A stretch of 64,000 nt of DNA from Paraburkholderia monticola (GTDB taxonomy: Bacteria; Pseudomonadota; Gammaproteobacteria; Burkholderiales; Burkholderiaceae). The notes beneath the pieces were generated by a model. It saw nothing but the letters and a program-made list of their open reading frames with translations, had not been told where the DNA came from and made no database searches. Both the position numbers and the translations under genes were made by a program. Shown here piece after piece: positions 7,701 through 16,480 of the stretch. Each line of letters starts with the position of its first letter. The first letter of the stretch is position 1. Where the stretch lies: positions 1 to 64,000 of the forward strand of contig NZ_LRBG01000038.1 in the NCBI RefSeq assembly GCF_001580545.1. Reading direction: 5' to 3'.

Positions 7701-8759
7701 TCAGACGACTTCCACCCGCGCCTCCCCGCTCACCATCTCGCCGATCACGCGCGCGTCGGCGAAGCCATCGGCGCGGAACAGCGCGAGCACCTCGTCGACC
7801 GCTTCCGGCGCGCACGACACCAGCAGCCCGCCCGAGGTCTGCGGATCGGTCAGCAGCGCGCGGCCCGCGGGTGGCAACGTGGCGGGCAGTACGACGTCGT
7901 GGCCGTACGCATCCCAGTTGCGGCCGGAGGCGCCGGTGAAGATTCCGGCCTGGGCGAGGCTCGCGACGTTCGGCAGCCACGGCAGGTCCGCATAGCGCAC
8001 CCGAGCGGTCAGTTTCGAGCCGCGCGCGAGTTCCAGCGTATGGCCGAGCAGGCCGAAGCCGGTGATGTCGGTCAACGCGTGCACGCCGTCGAGCCGCGCC
8101 AGTTCGGCGCCCGGCCGGTTCAGCTTGGTGGTCGCGCCGATCATCGCCGCATAGCCGGCCTCGTCGAGCCGGTCTTTTTTCAGCGCCGCGGACAGAATGC
8201 CGACGCCGAGCGGCTTGCCGAGGATCAGCACGTCGCCGGCCTGGCCGCCCGCATTGCGCTTCACCCGCTTCGGATCGACGACGCCCAGCGCGACGAGGCC
8301 GTAAATCGGCTCGACCGAGTCGATCGAATGGCCGCCCGCGAGCGGGATGCCCGCCTCCGCGCAGACCGATTCGCCGCCCTTCAGCACGGCCGCGATCACG
8401 TCGTGCGGCAGCACGTTGATCGGCATGCCGACGATCGCGAGCGCCATGATCGGCTTGCCGCCCATCGCGTACACGTCGGAGAGCGCGTTGGTCGCGGCGA
8501 TGCGGCCGAAATCGAACGGGTCGTCGACGATCGGCATGAAGAAGTCGGTGGTCGCGACGATCGCCTGATCTTCGTTGAGCTTGTAGACGGCGGCGTCGTC
8601 AGCGGTGTCGTTGCCGACCAGCAGGTCGGGGAAGAACGGCAGCGGCGCGCTGCGCTTGAGCAGATCGGCCAGCAGGCCGGGCGCGATCTTGCAGCCGCAG
8701 CCGCCGCCGTGCGACAGGCTCGTGAGGCGGGGCGACTGGCTTGCTTGGGCTTGGGTCAT
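7701..8759 (-). CDS. selD: Selenide, water dikinase (selenophosphate synthetase)
   Basis: Makes selenophosphate from selenide and ATP, the donor for both selenocysteine and selenouridine. 352 aa. The N-terminal active site reads HGGGCGCK: C21 and K24 correspond to E. coli Cys17 and Lys20, so this is a cysteine-type, not selenocysteine-type, SelD. Metal/ATP motifs LVGNDTADDAAV, TTDFFMP and AGGHSID are present. First gene of the minus-strand selenium operon, divergent from the formate dehydrogenase operon across 423 bases. Confidence 0.97.
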   Translation of the reverse strand: MTQAQASQSPRLTSLSHGGGCGCKIAPGLLADLLKRSAPLPFFPDLLVGNDTADDAAVYKLNEDQAIVATTDFFMPIVDDPFDFGRIAATNALSDVYAMGGKPIMALAIVGMPINVLPHDVIAAVLKGGESVCAEAGIPLAGGHSIDSVEPIYGLVALGVVDPKRVKRNAGGQAGDVLILGKPLGVGILSAALKKDRLDEAGYAAMIGATTKLNRPGAELARLDGVHALTDITGFGLLGHTLELARGSKLTARVRYADLPWLPNVASLAQAGIFTGASGRNWDAYGHDVVLPATLPPAGRALLTDPQTSGGLLVSCAPEAVDEVLALFRADGFADARVIGEMVSGEARVEVV

Positions 8760-9182
8760 GGGGGCGGGAGGTCGGGTTCGTCGAATGACCGCATTATGAG
8801 GGTTGTATTCACAGTATGCAGCGTCGCCGCAGGGGCGCGCCGGCCCTATCCCGAATCAATTGTGCGATCGAAACGTGCGTTTTGAAAAAAAAGCGCATTT
8901 CCGTAGCACCGCGAAAATACACATGCGTTGACAATTACCGTCCTGATTATCACGCGATTGGTAAGCTTTACTTACTGCTGCACATTGCCTTGTGCACCGT
9001 CTTTCGACTGAGGTTTTCGCGATTCGTGAACCGCCGAGGCAGCCGGTTCGGACGAGGAACCCATTTCAAGCGACCGTCGCCTGTGTTACTTATCCGGGTG
9101 GCGAATGCACTACGTTCAAGCTGCATGTCGCGAAATCGGCACCTATAATCAATTTCGTCCCCGAAAGAGTCGAGGCCATTCA
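8760..9182. other. Divergent selD / fdnG regulatory region
   Basis: This 423-base gap is more AT-rich than the flanking genes and holds no convincing gene. It contains a TTGACA hexamer (8928-8933) without a well-placed -10 box, a short inverted repeat GTAAG-CTTTA-CTTAC (8961-8975) that could be an operator, and a consensus -10 box at 9144-9149. I could not identify a clear FNR or NarL site by eye. Confidence 0.55.
9144..9149 (+). promoter_or_regulatory. Consensus -10 box of the fdn operon
   Basis: TATAAT lies 33 bases upstream of the fdnG start codon. No good -35 hexamer sits 16-18 bases upstream, which fits an activator-dependent promoter. A GAGG ribosome binding site (9172-9175) follows. 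Confidence 0.6.
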
Positions 9183-12100
9183 ATGACGCAAATGACTCGG
9201 CGACAATTTCTGAAGGTCTCTGCCACCACGCTCACCGGATCGAGCCTGGCCCTGATGGGCTTCTCGCCGACACCCGCGCTGGCCGAAGTCCGTCAGTACA
9301 AACTGTCGCGTACGACTGAAACCCGCAACACCTGCCCGTACTGCTCGGTGGGCTGCGGCATCCTGATGTACGGCCTTGGCGACGGTGCCAAGAATGTGAA
9401 GACGAGCATCATCCACATCGAGGGCGACCCCGACCATCCGGTCAATCGCGGCACGTTGTGCCCGAAGGGCGCGAGCCTGATCGACTTCATCCATAGCGAG
9501 AGCCGCCTGCGTTACCCCGAGTACCGCGCGGGCGGGTCGAACGAATGGAAGCGCATCTCGTGGGAAGACGCGCTCGATCGCATCGCGAAGCTGATGAAGG
9601 AAGACCGCGACGCGAACTTCGTCGAGACGACCGAGGACGGCAAGAAGGTCAATCGCTGGCTGACCACGGGCATGCTCGCGGCCTCGGCAGGCAGCAACGA
9701 GGTCGGTTATCTGACGCACAAGACTATTCGTAGTCTTGGGATGCTGGGATTCGACAATCAGGCGCGTGTCTGACATGGCCCGACGGTGGCAGGTCTTGCC
9801 CCGACGTTTGGCCGTGGAGCGATGACGAACCATTGGGTCGACATCAGAAACGCGGACGTGATTCTCGTGATGGGCGGCAATGCGGCCGAGGCGCACCCAT
9901 GCGGTTTCAAATGGGTCACCGAAGCCAAGGCGCACCGCAGGGCGCGCCTGATCGTGGTCGACCCGCGCTTCAATCGCACGGCGTCGGTCGCGGACTACTA
10001 CGCGCCGATCCGCACCGGCACGGACATCGCGTTCCTTGGCGGGGTGATCAACTATCTGCTGACGAACGACAAGATTCAGCACGAGTACGTGAAGAACTAC
10101 ACGGACATGTCGTTCATCGTCCGTGACGACTTCGCGTTCAACGACGGCCTGTACTCCGGCTACGACGCCGACAAGCGCAGCTATGACAAGACCACGTGGG
10201 ACTACGCGCGCGGCGACGACGGCTTCGTGAAGGTCGATCCGACGCTGCAGGACCCGCGCTGCGTCTATCAGCTGATGAAGCAGCACTACTCGCGCTACAC
10301 ACCCGAGCAGGTCGAGAAAATCTGTGGCACACCGAAGGAGAAGTTCCTGCACGTGTGCGAGATGCTGGCATCGACGGCCGTTCCCGGACGCGCCGGCACG
10401 ATTCTGTACGCGCTCGGCTGGACGCATCACTCGGTCGGCTCGCAGAACGTGCGCAGCGGCGCGATGGTGCAGTTGCTGCTCGGCAACATCGGGATCGCCG
10501 GCGGCGGCGTGAATGCGCTGCGCGGCCACTCGAACATCCAGGGCTTGACCGACCTCGGGCTGATGTCGAACCTGCTGCCGGGCTACATGACGCTGCCGAC
10601 GGAAGCGGAGCAGGACTTCGACGCGTACATCGCGAAGCGCGCCACCCAGCCGCTGCGGCCGAACCAGTTGAGCTACTGGCGCAACTATCGCGCGTTCCAC
10701 GTCAGCTTCATGAAGTCGTGGTGGGGCAACAACGCGACGGCCGAAAACAACTTCGGTTTCGACTATCTGCCGAAGCTCGACAAGTCCTACGACATGCTGC
10801 AGCAATTCGAGCTGATGCATCAAGGCAAGATGAACGGCTATATCGCGCAGGGCTTCAACCCGCTCGCCGCGGCACCGTGGAAAGCGAAGATCAGCGCAAG
10901 TCTGGCGAAGCTGAAGTGGCTGGTGATCATGGATCCGCTCGCCACTGAAACGTCCGAATTCTGGAAGAACTATGGCCCGCACAACGACGTCGACGCGGCA
11001 TCGATCCAGACCGAGGTGTTCCGTCTGCCGACCACCTGCTTCGCGGAAGAGCGCGGCTCGCTGGTCAGCTCGAGCCGGGTGCTGCAGTGGCACTGGCAAG
11101 GCGGCGACGGCCCCGGCGAGGCGAAGAGCGACCTCGAGATCATGTCGGGGCTGTGGACGCGGATCCGCGACGCTTATCGCAAGGACGGCGGCAAGTATCC
11201 CGATCCGATCCTGAACCTGAACTGGCCGTACTCGAACCCGCAAAGTCCGACACCCGAAGAGCTCGCGATGGAGTTCAACGGCCGTGCTCTCGCGGACGTC
11301 ACCGACCCGACCGACAAGACCAAGGTGCTGGCGAAGAAAGGCGAACAGCTCGCGGGCTTCGCGCAGTTGCGCGACGACGGCTCGACCGCGAGCGGATGCT
11401 GGATCTTCTGCGGCGCGTGGACCCAGGCGGGCAACCAGATGGGCCGCCGCGACAACTCGGACCCGACCGGTGTCGGCAATACGCTGAACTGGGCGTGGGC
11501 CTGGCCGGCGAATCGCCGAGTGCTGTACAACCGCGCATCATGCGACACGACCGGCAAGCCGTTCGATCCGACCCGCAAGCTGATCGCGTGGAACGGTAGC
11601 ACGTGGTCGGGCGCCGACGTACCGGACTTCAAGATCGACGAGCCGCCTGAAAACGGCATGAATCCGTTCATCATGAATCCGGAGGGTGTCGCACGCTTCT
11701 TCGCGCGCGACGGGATGGCCGAAGGTCCGTTCCCCGAACACTATGAGCCGTTCGAAACGCCGCTCGGCTACAACCCGATGCATCCGAACAACAAGCTGGT
11801 CGTCAGCAATCCGGCCGCGCGCGTTTTCCCGGGCGACCGGGCCGCGTTCGGCTCGCACGAGAACTTCCCGCATACCGCGACCACTTATCGTCTGACCGAG
11901 CATTTCCACTACTGGACCAAGCACGCGCGTCTGAACTCGATCATCCAGCCTGAGCAGTTCGTCGAAATCGGCGAAGACCTCGCGAAGGAGATCGGCGTGG
12001 TGGCGGGCGAGCGCGTCAAGGTCTCATCGAACCGCGGGTACGTGGTGGCCGTCGCGGTCGTCACCAAGCGGATCAAGCCACTGATGATCGAAGGCAAGAA

Positions 12101-12251
12101 GGTACAGACGGTCGGGCTGCCGCTGCATTGGGGCTTCAAGGGGCTCACGAAGCCGGGCTATCTCGTCAACACGCTGACGCCCTCCGTGGGCGACGGGAAT
12201 TCGCAGACACCGGAATTCAAGTCGTTCATCGTCAAGGTCGAAAAGGCATAA
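9183..12251 (+). CDS. fdnG: Formate dehydrogenase (N/O type) alpha subunit, selenoprotein
   Basis: Periplasm-facing catalytic subunit that oxidises formate to CO2 using bis-molybdopterin guanine dinucleotide, one [4Fe-4S] cluster and selenocysteine. The ATG at 9183 gives 1022 aa and a twin-arginine signal (TRRQFLK, R6-R7; hydrophobic to ALA about residue 34). Cluster ligands are C51, C54, C58 and C93. The in-frame TGA at 9771-9773 encodes Sec197; reading continues as HGPTVAGLAPTFGRGAMTNHW, as in E. coli FdnG/FdoG (Sec196). An annotation that treats TGA as stop splits this gene into a 9183-9773 fragment and a piece starting near 9786. It heads fdnG-fdxH-fdnI. Whether the ortholog is FdnG or FdoG cannot be decided here. 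Confidence 0.97.
9771..9813 (+). promoter_or_regulatory. Selenocysteine UGA codon and bacterial SECIS hairpin
   Basis: The UGA (9771-9773) is followed by GGCC (9777-9780) pairing with GGCC (9810-9813), and an inner stem GGCA (9788-9791)/TGCC (9797-9800) that presents the apical loop GGTCT (9792-9796). The GGUCU loop at this distance from UGA is the known SelB-binding feature of E. coli fdhF and fdnG. SelB is encoded downstream at 16481. Confidence 0.92.
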
Positions 12252-12260
12252 GGGGAAGAG

Positions 12261-13184
12261 ATGGCACTCCAATCACTAGACATCAGACGCGTTTCGGCCA
12301 CGACCACGCAGCCGCCGGTGATTCGCGAACCGTCCACGGGCACGGTCGCGAAGCTGATCGACGTATCGAAGTGCATCGGCTGCAAGGCATGTCAGACGGC
12401 CTGCATGGAGTGGAACGATCTGCGCGACGAGATCGGCCACAACACCGGCGTCTACGACAATCCGCACGACCTGACCGAACATTCGTGGACCGTCATGCGC
12501 TTCTCGGAGTACGAGAATTCCGCCGGCGATCTCGAATGGCTGATCCGCAAGGACGGCTGCATGCACTGCGAGGATCCGGGCTGTCTGAAGGCCTGTCCGT
12601 CGCCGGGCGCGATCGTGCAGTACACGAACGGCATCGTGGATTTCCATCAGGAGAACTGCATCGGCTGCGGCTTCTGCATCGCCGGCTGTCCGTTCGACAT
12701 ACCGCGTATGTCGAAACAGGATCGCCGCGTCTACAAGTGCACGCTGTGTTCGGACCGCGTGGCGGTCGGCCAGGAGCCGGCCTGCGTGAAGACCTGCCCG
12801 ACCGGCGCGATCATGTTCGGCACCAAGGAGGACATGAAGCAGCAGGCCGAGGAACGCATCGTCGATCTGAAGGACCGCGGGTTCCAGAACGCGGGTTTGT
12901 ACAACCCGGCCAAGGTCGGCGGCACGCATGTGATGTACGTGCTGCATCACGCCGACCGGCCGTCGCTGTATCACGGGCTACCGGACGATCCGCGCATCAG
13001 TCCGCTGGTGTCGTTGTGGAAGGGAGTGGCCAAGCCGATCGGACTCGCCATCATGGGGATCGCCGCGCTCGCGGGCTTCTTCCACTACACGCGCGTCGGT
13101 CCGAACGAGGTGACCGAGGCCGACGAGGCCGCGGCCGTCAAGGAAGCCGAAGAAGCACGCCGTTCGCGGGAGGGTACGCAATGA
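12261..13184 (+). CDS. fdxH: Formate dehydrogenase beta (iron-sulfur) subunit
   Basis: Passes electrons from the alpha subunit to the membrane cytochrome. 307 aa with four [4Fe-4S] motifs: CIGCKACQTAC (C38-C48), CMHCEDPGCLKAC, CIGCGFCIAGC, and CTLCSDR with a following CVKTC group. A single C-terminal membrane helix (PIGLAIMGIAALAGFF, about 250-270) anchors it, followed by a charged tail. It starts 9 bases after fdnG and its TGA overlaps the ATG of fdnI (ATGA). Confidence 0.97.
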   Translation: MALQSLDIRRVSATTTQPPVIREPSTGTVAKLIDVSKCIGCKACQTACMEWNDLRDEIGHNTGVYDNPHDLTEHSWTVMRFSEYENSAGDLEWLIRKDGCMHCEDPGCLKACPSPGAIVQYTNGIVDFHQENCIGCGFCIAGCPFDIPRMSKQDRRVYKCTLCSDRVAVGQEPACVKTCPTGAIMFGTKEDMKQQAEERIVDLKDRGFQNAGLYNPAKVGGTHVMYVLHHADRPSLYHGLPDDPRISPLVSLWKGVAKPIGLAIMGIAALAGFFHYTRVGPNEVTEADEAAAVKEAEEARRSREGTQ

Positions 13185-13837
13185 ACCACACCGAGCACAC
13201 CGACTTCACGGACGTGAAGGGCAACCGCCTGATCGTGCGCTATACGCCGAACGAGCGCACGAATCACTGGATCACCGCGATCTGTTTCATCCTGCTCGCG
13301 CTGTCCGGTCTCGCGCTGTTTCATCCGGCCATGGCGTTTCTGTACGTGGTGCTCGGCGGCGGGCAGTGGACGCGGATTCTGCACCCGTTCATCGGTTGCG
13401 TGATGTTCATCTCGTTCCTGATCCTTGCGCTGCGCTTCTGGCATCACAACTATCTGGACCAGGCGGACATCCAGTGGATGAAGCAGATCGGCGACGTGCT
13501 GAACAATCGCGAGGAACGCCTGCCCGCGATCGGCAAGTACAACGCCGGGCAGAAGCTGCTGTTCTTCACGATGGTGATCTGTATGCTGCTGCTGTTGCTG
13601 AGCGGCATCGTGATCTGGCGGCGCTACTTCTCGTTCTATTTTTCGATCGACGTGATCCGGATCGCGGCGCTCGTGCATGCGTTCGTGGCGTTTTTGCTGA
13701 TGGTCGGCATCATCGTCCATATCTATGCTGCGCTGTGGGTCAAGGGCTCCGTCGGTGCGATGACGCGCGGCACGGTGACCTATGGCTGGGCACGCAAGCA
13801 TCATCCGAACTGGTTCAGGGAAATCATCGGCAAGTAA
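13181..13837 (+). CDS. fdnI: Formate dehydrogenase gamma (cytochrome b556) subunit
   Basis: Membrane di-heme cytochrome b that transfers electrons to quinone. 218 aa with four transmembrane stretches (starting ITAICFILLALSG near residue 29) and conserved histidines for heme b (HWIT, HPFIG, and VHAFVAF / VHIYAALW late in the chain). The ATG overlaps the fdxH stop codon, so translation is coupled. Length matches E. coli FdnI/FdoI. Confidence 0.95.
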   Translation: MNHTEHTDFTDVKGNRLIVRYTPNERTNHWITAICFILLALSGLALFHPAMAFLYVVLGGGQWTRILHPFIGCVMFISFLILALRFWHHNYLDQADIQWMKQIGDVLNNREERLPAIGKYNAGQKLLFFTMVICMLLLLLSGIVIWRRYFSFYFSIDVIRIAALVHAFVAFLLMVGIIVHIYAALWVKGSVGAMTRGTVTYGWARKHHPNWFREIIGK

Positions 13838-13961
13838 AGTTCGCTCGATCGGCGCTGCTCCCATGCATGCCTCGATGCACCGGACGCAGCGCCCCGCGCA
13901 CCGGGCCGCCGCGCCACGTCGATGACGGGCGGCGGCTCTTCAGTTTTCAGAGGTCGATACC

Positions 13962-14960
13962 TTGGCTCAACGTATTCTCGAAGCCGCCGACATCGAGTCG
14001 CTCGATCCCTCGGCCATACCTCGCATCCGCACCCCGGAGCGGCTCGCGGTGTTCGCGTCGCGCGCCGCGCGCCTGCGGCAGCTCGCATCGCGCAGCAATC
14101 CGATCGCCGGCTATCTGCGGTTGATGGCTGCGCTCGCCGATGCGCAGCAGGCGGTGCTCGCGCACTTCAAGGCGCAGCCGCCGAGCCCCGAGCTGATCGC
14201 GAGCGCGCAGCAGTATTCGATGCCGCTGATTCCGGCGCTCTCCGGCGCGCGCGATCCCGCCTGGCGCGACGTGCTGCTGCAACTGCTCGACAAGATCGAG
14301 GCCGCGGGCCCGTTGACGCCGCCGCTGGTGGCGCTGTTCGCGCGCCTGCGCGCGCTCGACGCCGCTACGCTCGAAGCACAGGCCGACGCGATCTTCGCGC
14401 AGCGCTTCGCCGAGGTCGATCCGGCGAGCGCGCCGTTCATCGTGGCCGCGCTGCAGGTCGTGTGGACCGACCTCGCCGCCGACATCGACAAACGTGCCGT
14501 GCCGTATCTCGACACGCCGGGCCTGTGCCCGGTGTGCGGCTCGTATCCGGTCGCGAGCACGGTGCGCATCGGCGGGGCGTACGACAACTATCGCTATCTG
14601 CAATGCGGGCTGTGCGCGACCGAGTGGCATATGGTGCGGACCAAATGCTCAAACTGCGATTCGACGAAGGGCATCGCGTATCACGTGGTCGGTTCGCCCG
14701 AGGCCGACGCGGCCACGCGCGAAGCCGAAGCGAAAAACGCCGCGCTGAAGGCGGAATCGTGCGACGAATGCCATACTTACCGCAAGATCGGCATCCAGGC
14801 GAAGGACTACGAGTTCGAGCCGTTCGCGGACGACCTCGCGAGCCTGACGCTCGACCTGCTGATGGGCGAGGAAGGTTACCGGCGCGCGTCGCCGCACCCG
14901 TGGCTGTGGCCGGAGCGAACGGCCGGCGGCTCGGAAACGGAGGACGACGAGCCCGCATAA
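13962..14960 (+). CDS. fdhE: Formate dehydrogenase accessory protein FdhE
   Basis: Cytoplasmic rubredoxin-like iron protein needed for maturation of respiratory formate dehydrogenases. The start is TTG at 13962 (MAQRILEAADIESLD) preceded by AGAGG. 332 aa with four CxxC pairs in the C-terminal half: CPVC, CGLC, CSNC and CDEC, the family's metal-binding pattern. It lies 124 bases after fdnI and 46 bases before selA, linking the enzyme genes to the selenocysteine genes. Confidence 0.95.
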   Translation: MAQRILEAADIESLDPSAIPRIRTPERLAVFASRAARLRQLASRSNPIAGYLRLMAALADAQQAVLAHFKAQPPSPELIASAQQYSMPLIPALSGARDPAWRDVLLQLLDKIEAAGPLTPPLVALFARLRALDAATLEAQADAIFAQRFAEVDPASAPFIVAALQVVWTDLAADIDKRAVPYLDTPGLCPVCGSYPVASTVRIGGAYDNYRYLQCGLCATEWHMVRTKCSNCDSTKGIAYHVVGSPEADAATREAEAKNAALKAESCDECHTYRKIGIQAKDYEFEPFADDLASLTLDLLMGEEGYRRASPHPWLWPERTAGGSETEDDEPA

Positions 14961-15006
14961 CGGCACCCTGAACGGACGCAAGTTCAAAACGACATAAGGA
15001 TTGCTC

Positions 15007-16467
15007 GTGAGTGATGTGAGCAGCTCGGAATTGCGTGCGCTGATGGCGCGCGTGCCGTCGGTGGACAAGGTGATGGCGTCGGCGGAATTCGCGCCGCTCG
15101 TCAGCGAATACGGCCGCACGCAGGTGCTCAACGCGCTGCGCGACGCGCTCGACGCTTGGCGCATCAGCGCGCAATCCGGCGATGCAGCGGGCGATGCAGC
15201 GGGCAGCCCGGCCGTGAGCGCGCTCGACACCGCGCAACTGCACACGACGGTCGCCGCCGCGCTGCTTGCGCGCAACGCGTCGCGGCTGCGTAGCGTGTTC
15301 AATCTGACCGGCACCGTGCTGCATACGAACCTCGGCCGCGCGCTGTTGCCCGACGAGTCGGTGCGTGCCGTGATGACCGCGCTCACGCAACCGGCCAACC
15401 TCGAGTTCGATCTCGCCACCGGCAAGCGCGGCGATCGCGACGACCTGATCGACGATCTGATCTGCGAGCTGACCGGCGCCGAAGCGGCCACCATCGTCAA
15501 CAACAATGCGGCCGCGGTACTGCTCACACTGTCCGCGCTCGCCGCGAAGAAGGAAGTGGTGGTGTCGCGCGGCGAACTCGTCGAAATCGGCGGCGCGTTT
15601 CGCATTCCCGACATCATGAGCCGCGCGGGCGCGAAGCTGCGCGAAGTCGGCACGACCAACCGCACGCATCTGAAGGATTACGAACAGGCGATCACCGCGC
15701 ACACCGCGCTGTTGATGAAGGTCCACGCGAGCAACTATGCGATCAGCGGTTTCACGAAGGAAGTCGGCATCGACGAGATCGCGCCGCTCGCGCATACGCA
15801 CGGGCTTGCGCTCGCCGTCGATCTCGGCAGCGGCACGCTCGTCGATCTCGGCGAATGGGGCTTGCCGCGGGAGCCGACCGTGCGCGAGACCGTCGCGGCA
15901 GGCGCCGACCTCGTCACGTTCAGCGGCGACAAGCTGCTCGGCGGTCCGCAGGCGGGCTTGATCGTCGGGCGGCGCGAACTGATCGCGAAGATCAAGAAGC
16001 ATCCGCTCAAACGCGCGCTGCGCGTCGGCAAGCTGACGCTCGCGGCGTTGGAGCCGGTGCTGCAGCTGTATCGCGCGCCGGAGAAGCTGACCGAGAGGCT
16101 GACCACGCTGCGACTGCTCACGCGGCCCGCTGAAGATATTCACGGCGCCGCGCAGCGCGTGTTGCCGGCGCTGCAGCAGGCAATCGACGCGCGCTACACC
16201 GTGACCGCTGAGCCGATGTTCAGCCAGATCGGCAGCGGCGCATTGCCCGTCGATGTGCTGCCGAGCTATGGCCTCGTCGTGCGGATGGCCGATGGCAAGC
16301 GCGGCGGCCGTCATCTGCTGGCGCTCGAAAAGCAGTTGCGCGAGATGGCGCGGCCGGTGATCGGCCGGATCGCCGACGACGCGTTGCGGCTCGATCTGCG
16401 CTGCCTCGAAGCCGCCGACGAAGCGCAACTGGTCGCCCAGTTAATCGCGCAAGCGAACCGCCACTGA
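15007..16467 (+). CDS. selA: L-seryl-tRNA(Sec) selenium transferase
   Basis: PLP enzyme that converts seryl-tRNA(Sec) to selenocysteyl-tRNA(Sec) with selenophosphate. I chose GTG at 15007, six bases after AAGGA; a TTG at 15001 is in frame but too close to that site. 486 aa. The PLP lysine lies in FSGDKLLGGPQAG. The N-terminal tRNA-binding region (LRALMARVPSVDKV) and TGTVLHTNLGR are typical. A 12-base tandem duplication near 15179-15202 yields (GDAA)2 in a variable N-terminal linker and is probably neutral. Followed by selB after 13 bases. Confidence 0.96.
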   Translation: MSDVSSSELRALMARVPSVDKVMASAEFAPLVSEYGRTQVLNALRDALDAWRISAQSGDAAGDAAGSPAVSALDTAQLHTTVAAALLARNASRLRSVFNLTGTVLHTNLGRALLPDESVRAVMTALTQPANLEFDLATGKRGDRDDLIDDLICELTGAEAATIVNNNAAAVLLTLSALAAKKEVVVSRGELVEIGGAFRIPDIMSRAGAKLREVGTTNRTHLKDYEQAITAHTALLMKVHASNYAISGFTKEVGIDEIAPLAHTHGLALAVDLGSGTLVDLGEWGLPREPTVRETVAAGADLVTFSGDKLLGGPQAGLIVGRRELIAKIKKHPLKRALRVGKLTLAALEPVLQLYRAPEKLTERLTTLRLLTRPAEDIHGAAQRVLPALQQAIDARYTVTAEPMFSQIGSGALPVDVLPSYGLVVRMADGKRGGRHLLALEKQLREMARPVIGRIADDALRLDLRCLEAADEAQLVAQLIAQANRH

Positions 16468-16480
16468 AGGACATGCACGC

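Noticed and set aside
9105..9773. Separate 222-aa truncated formate dehydrogenase followed by a second gene from 9786
   Set aside because: The TGA at 9771 is a selenocysteine codon: the frame, the homologous residues after it and the SECIS hairpin all continue.
15179..15202. 12-base tandem duplication in selA as a functional repeat
   Set aside because: It adds only GDAA in a variable linker and keeps the frame; probably neutral length variation.
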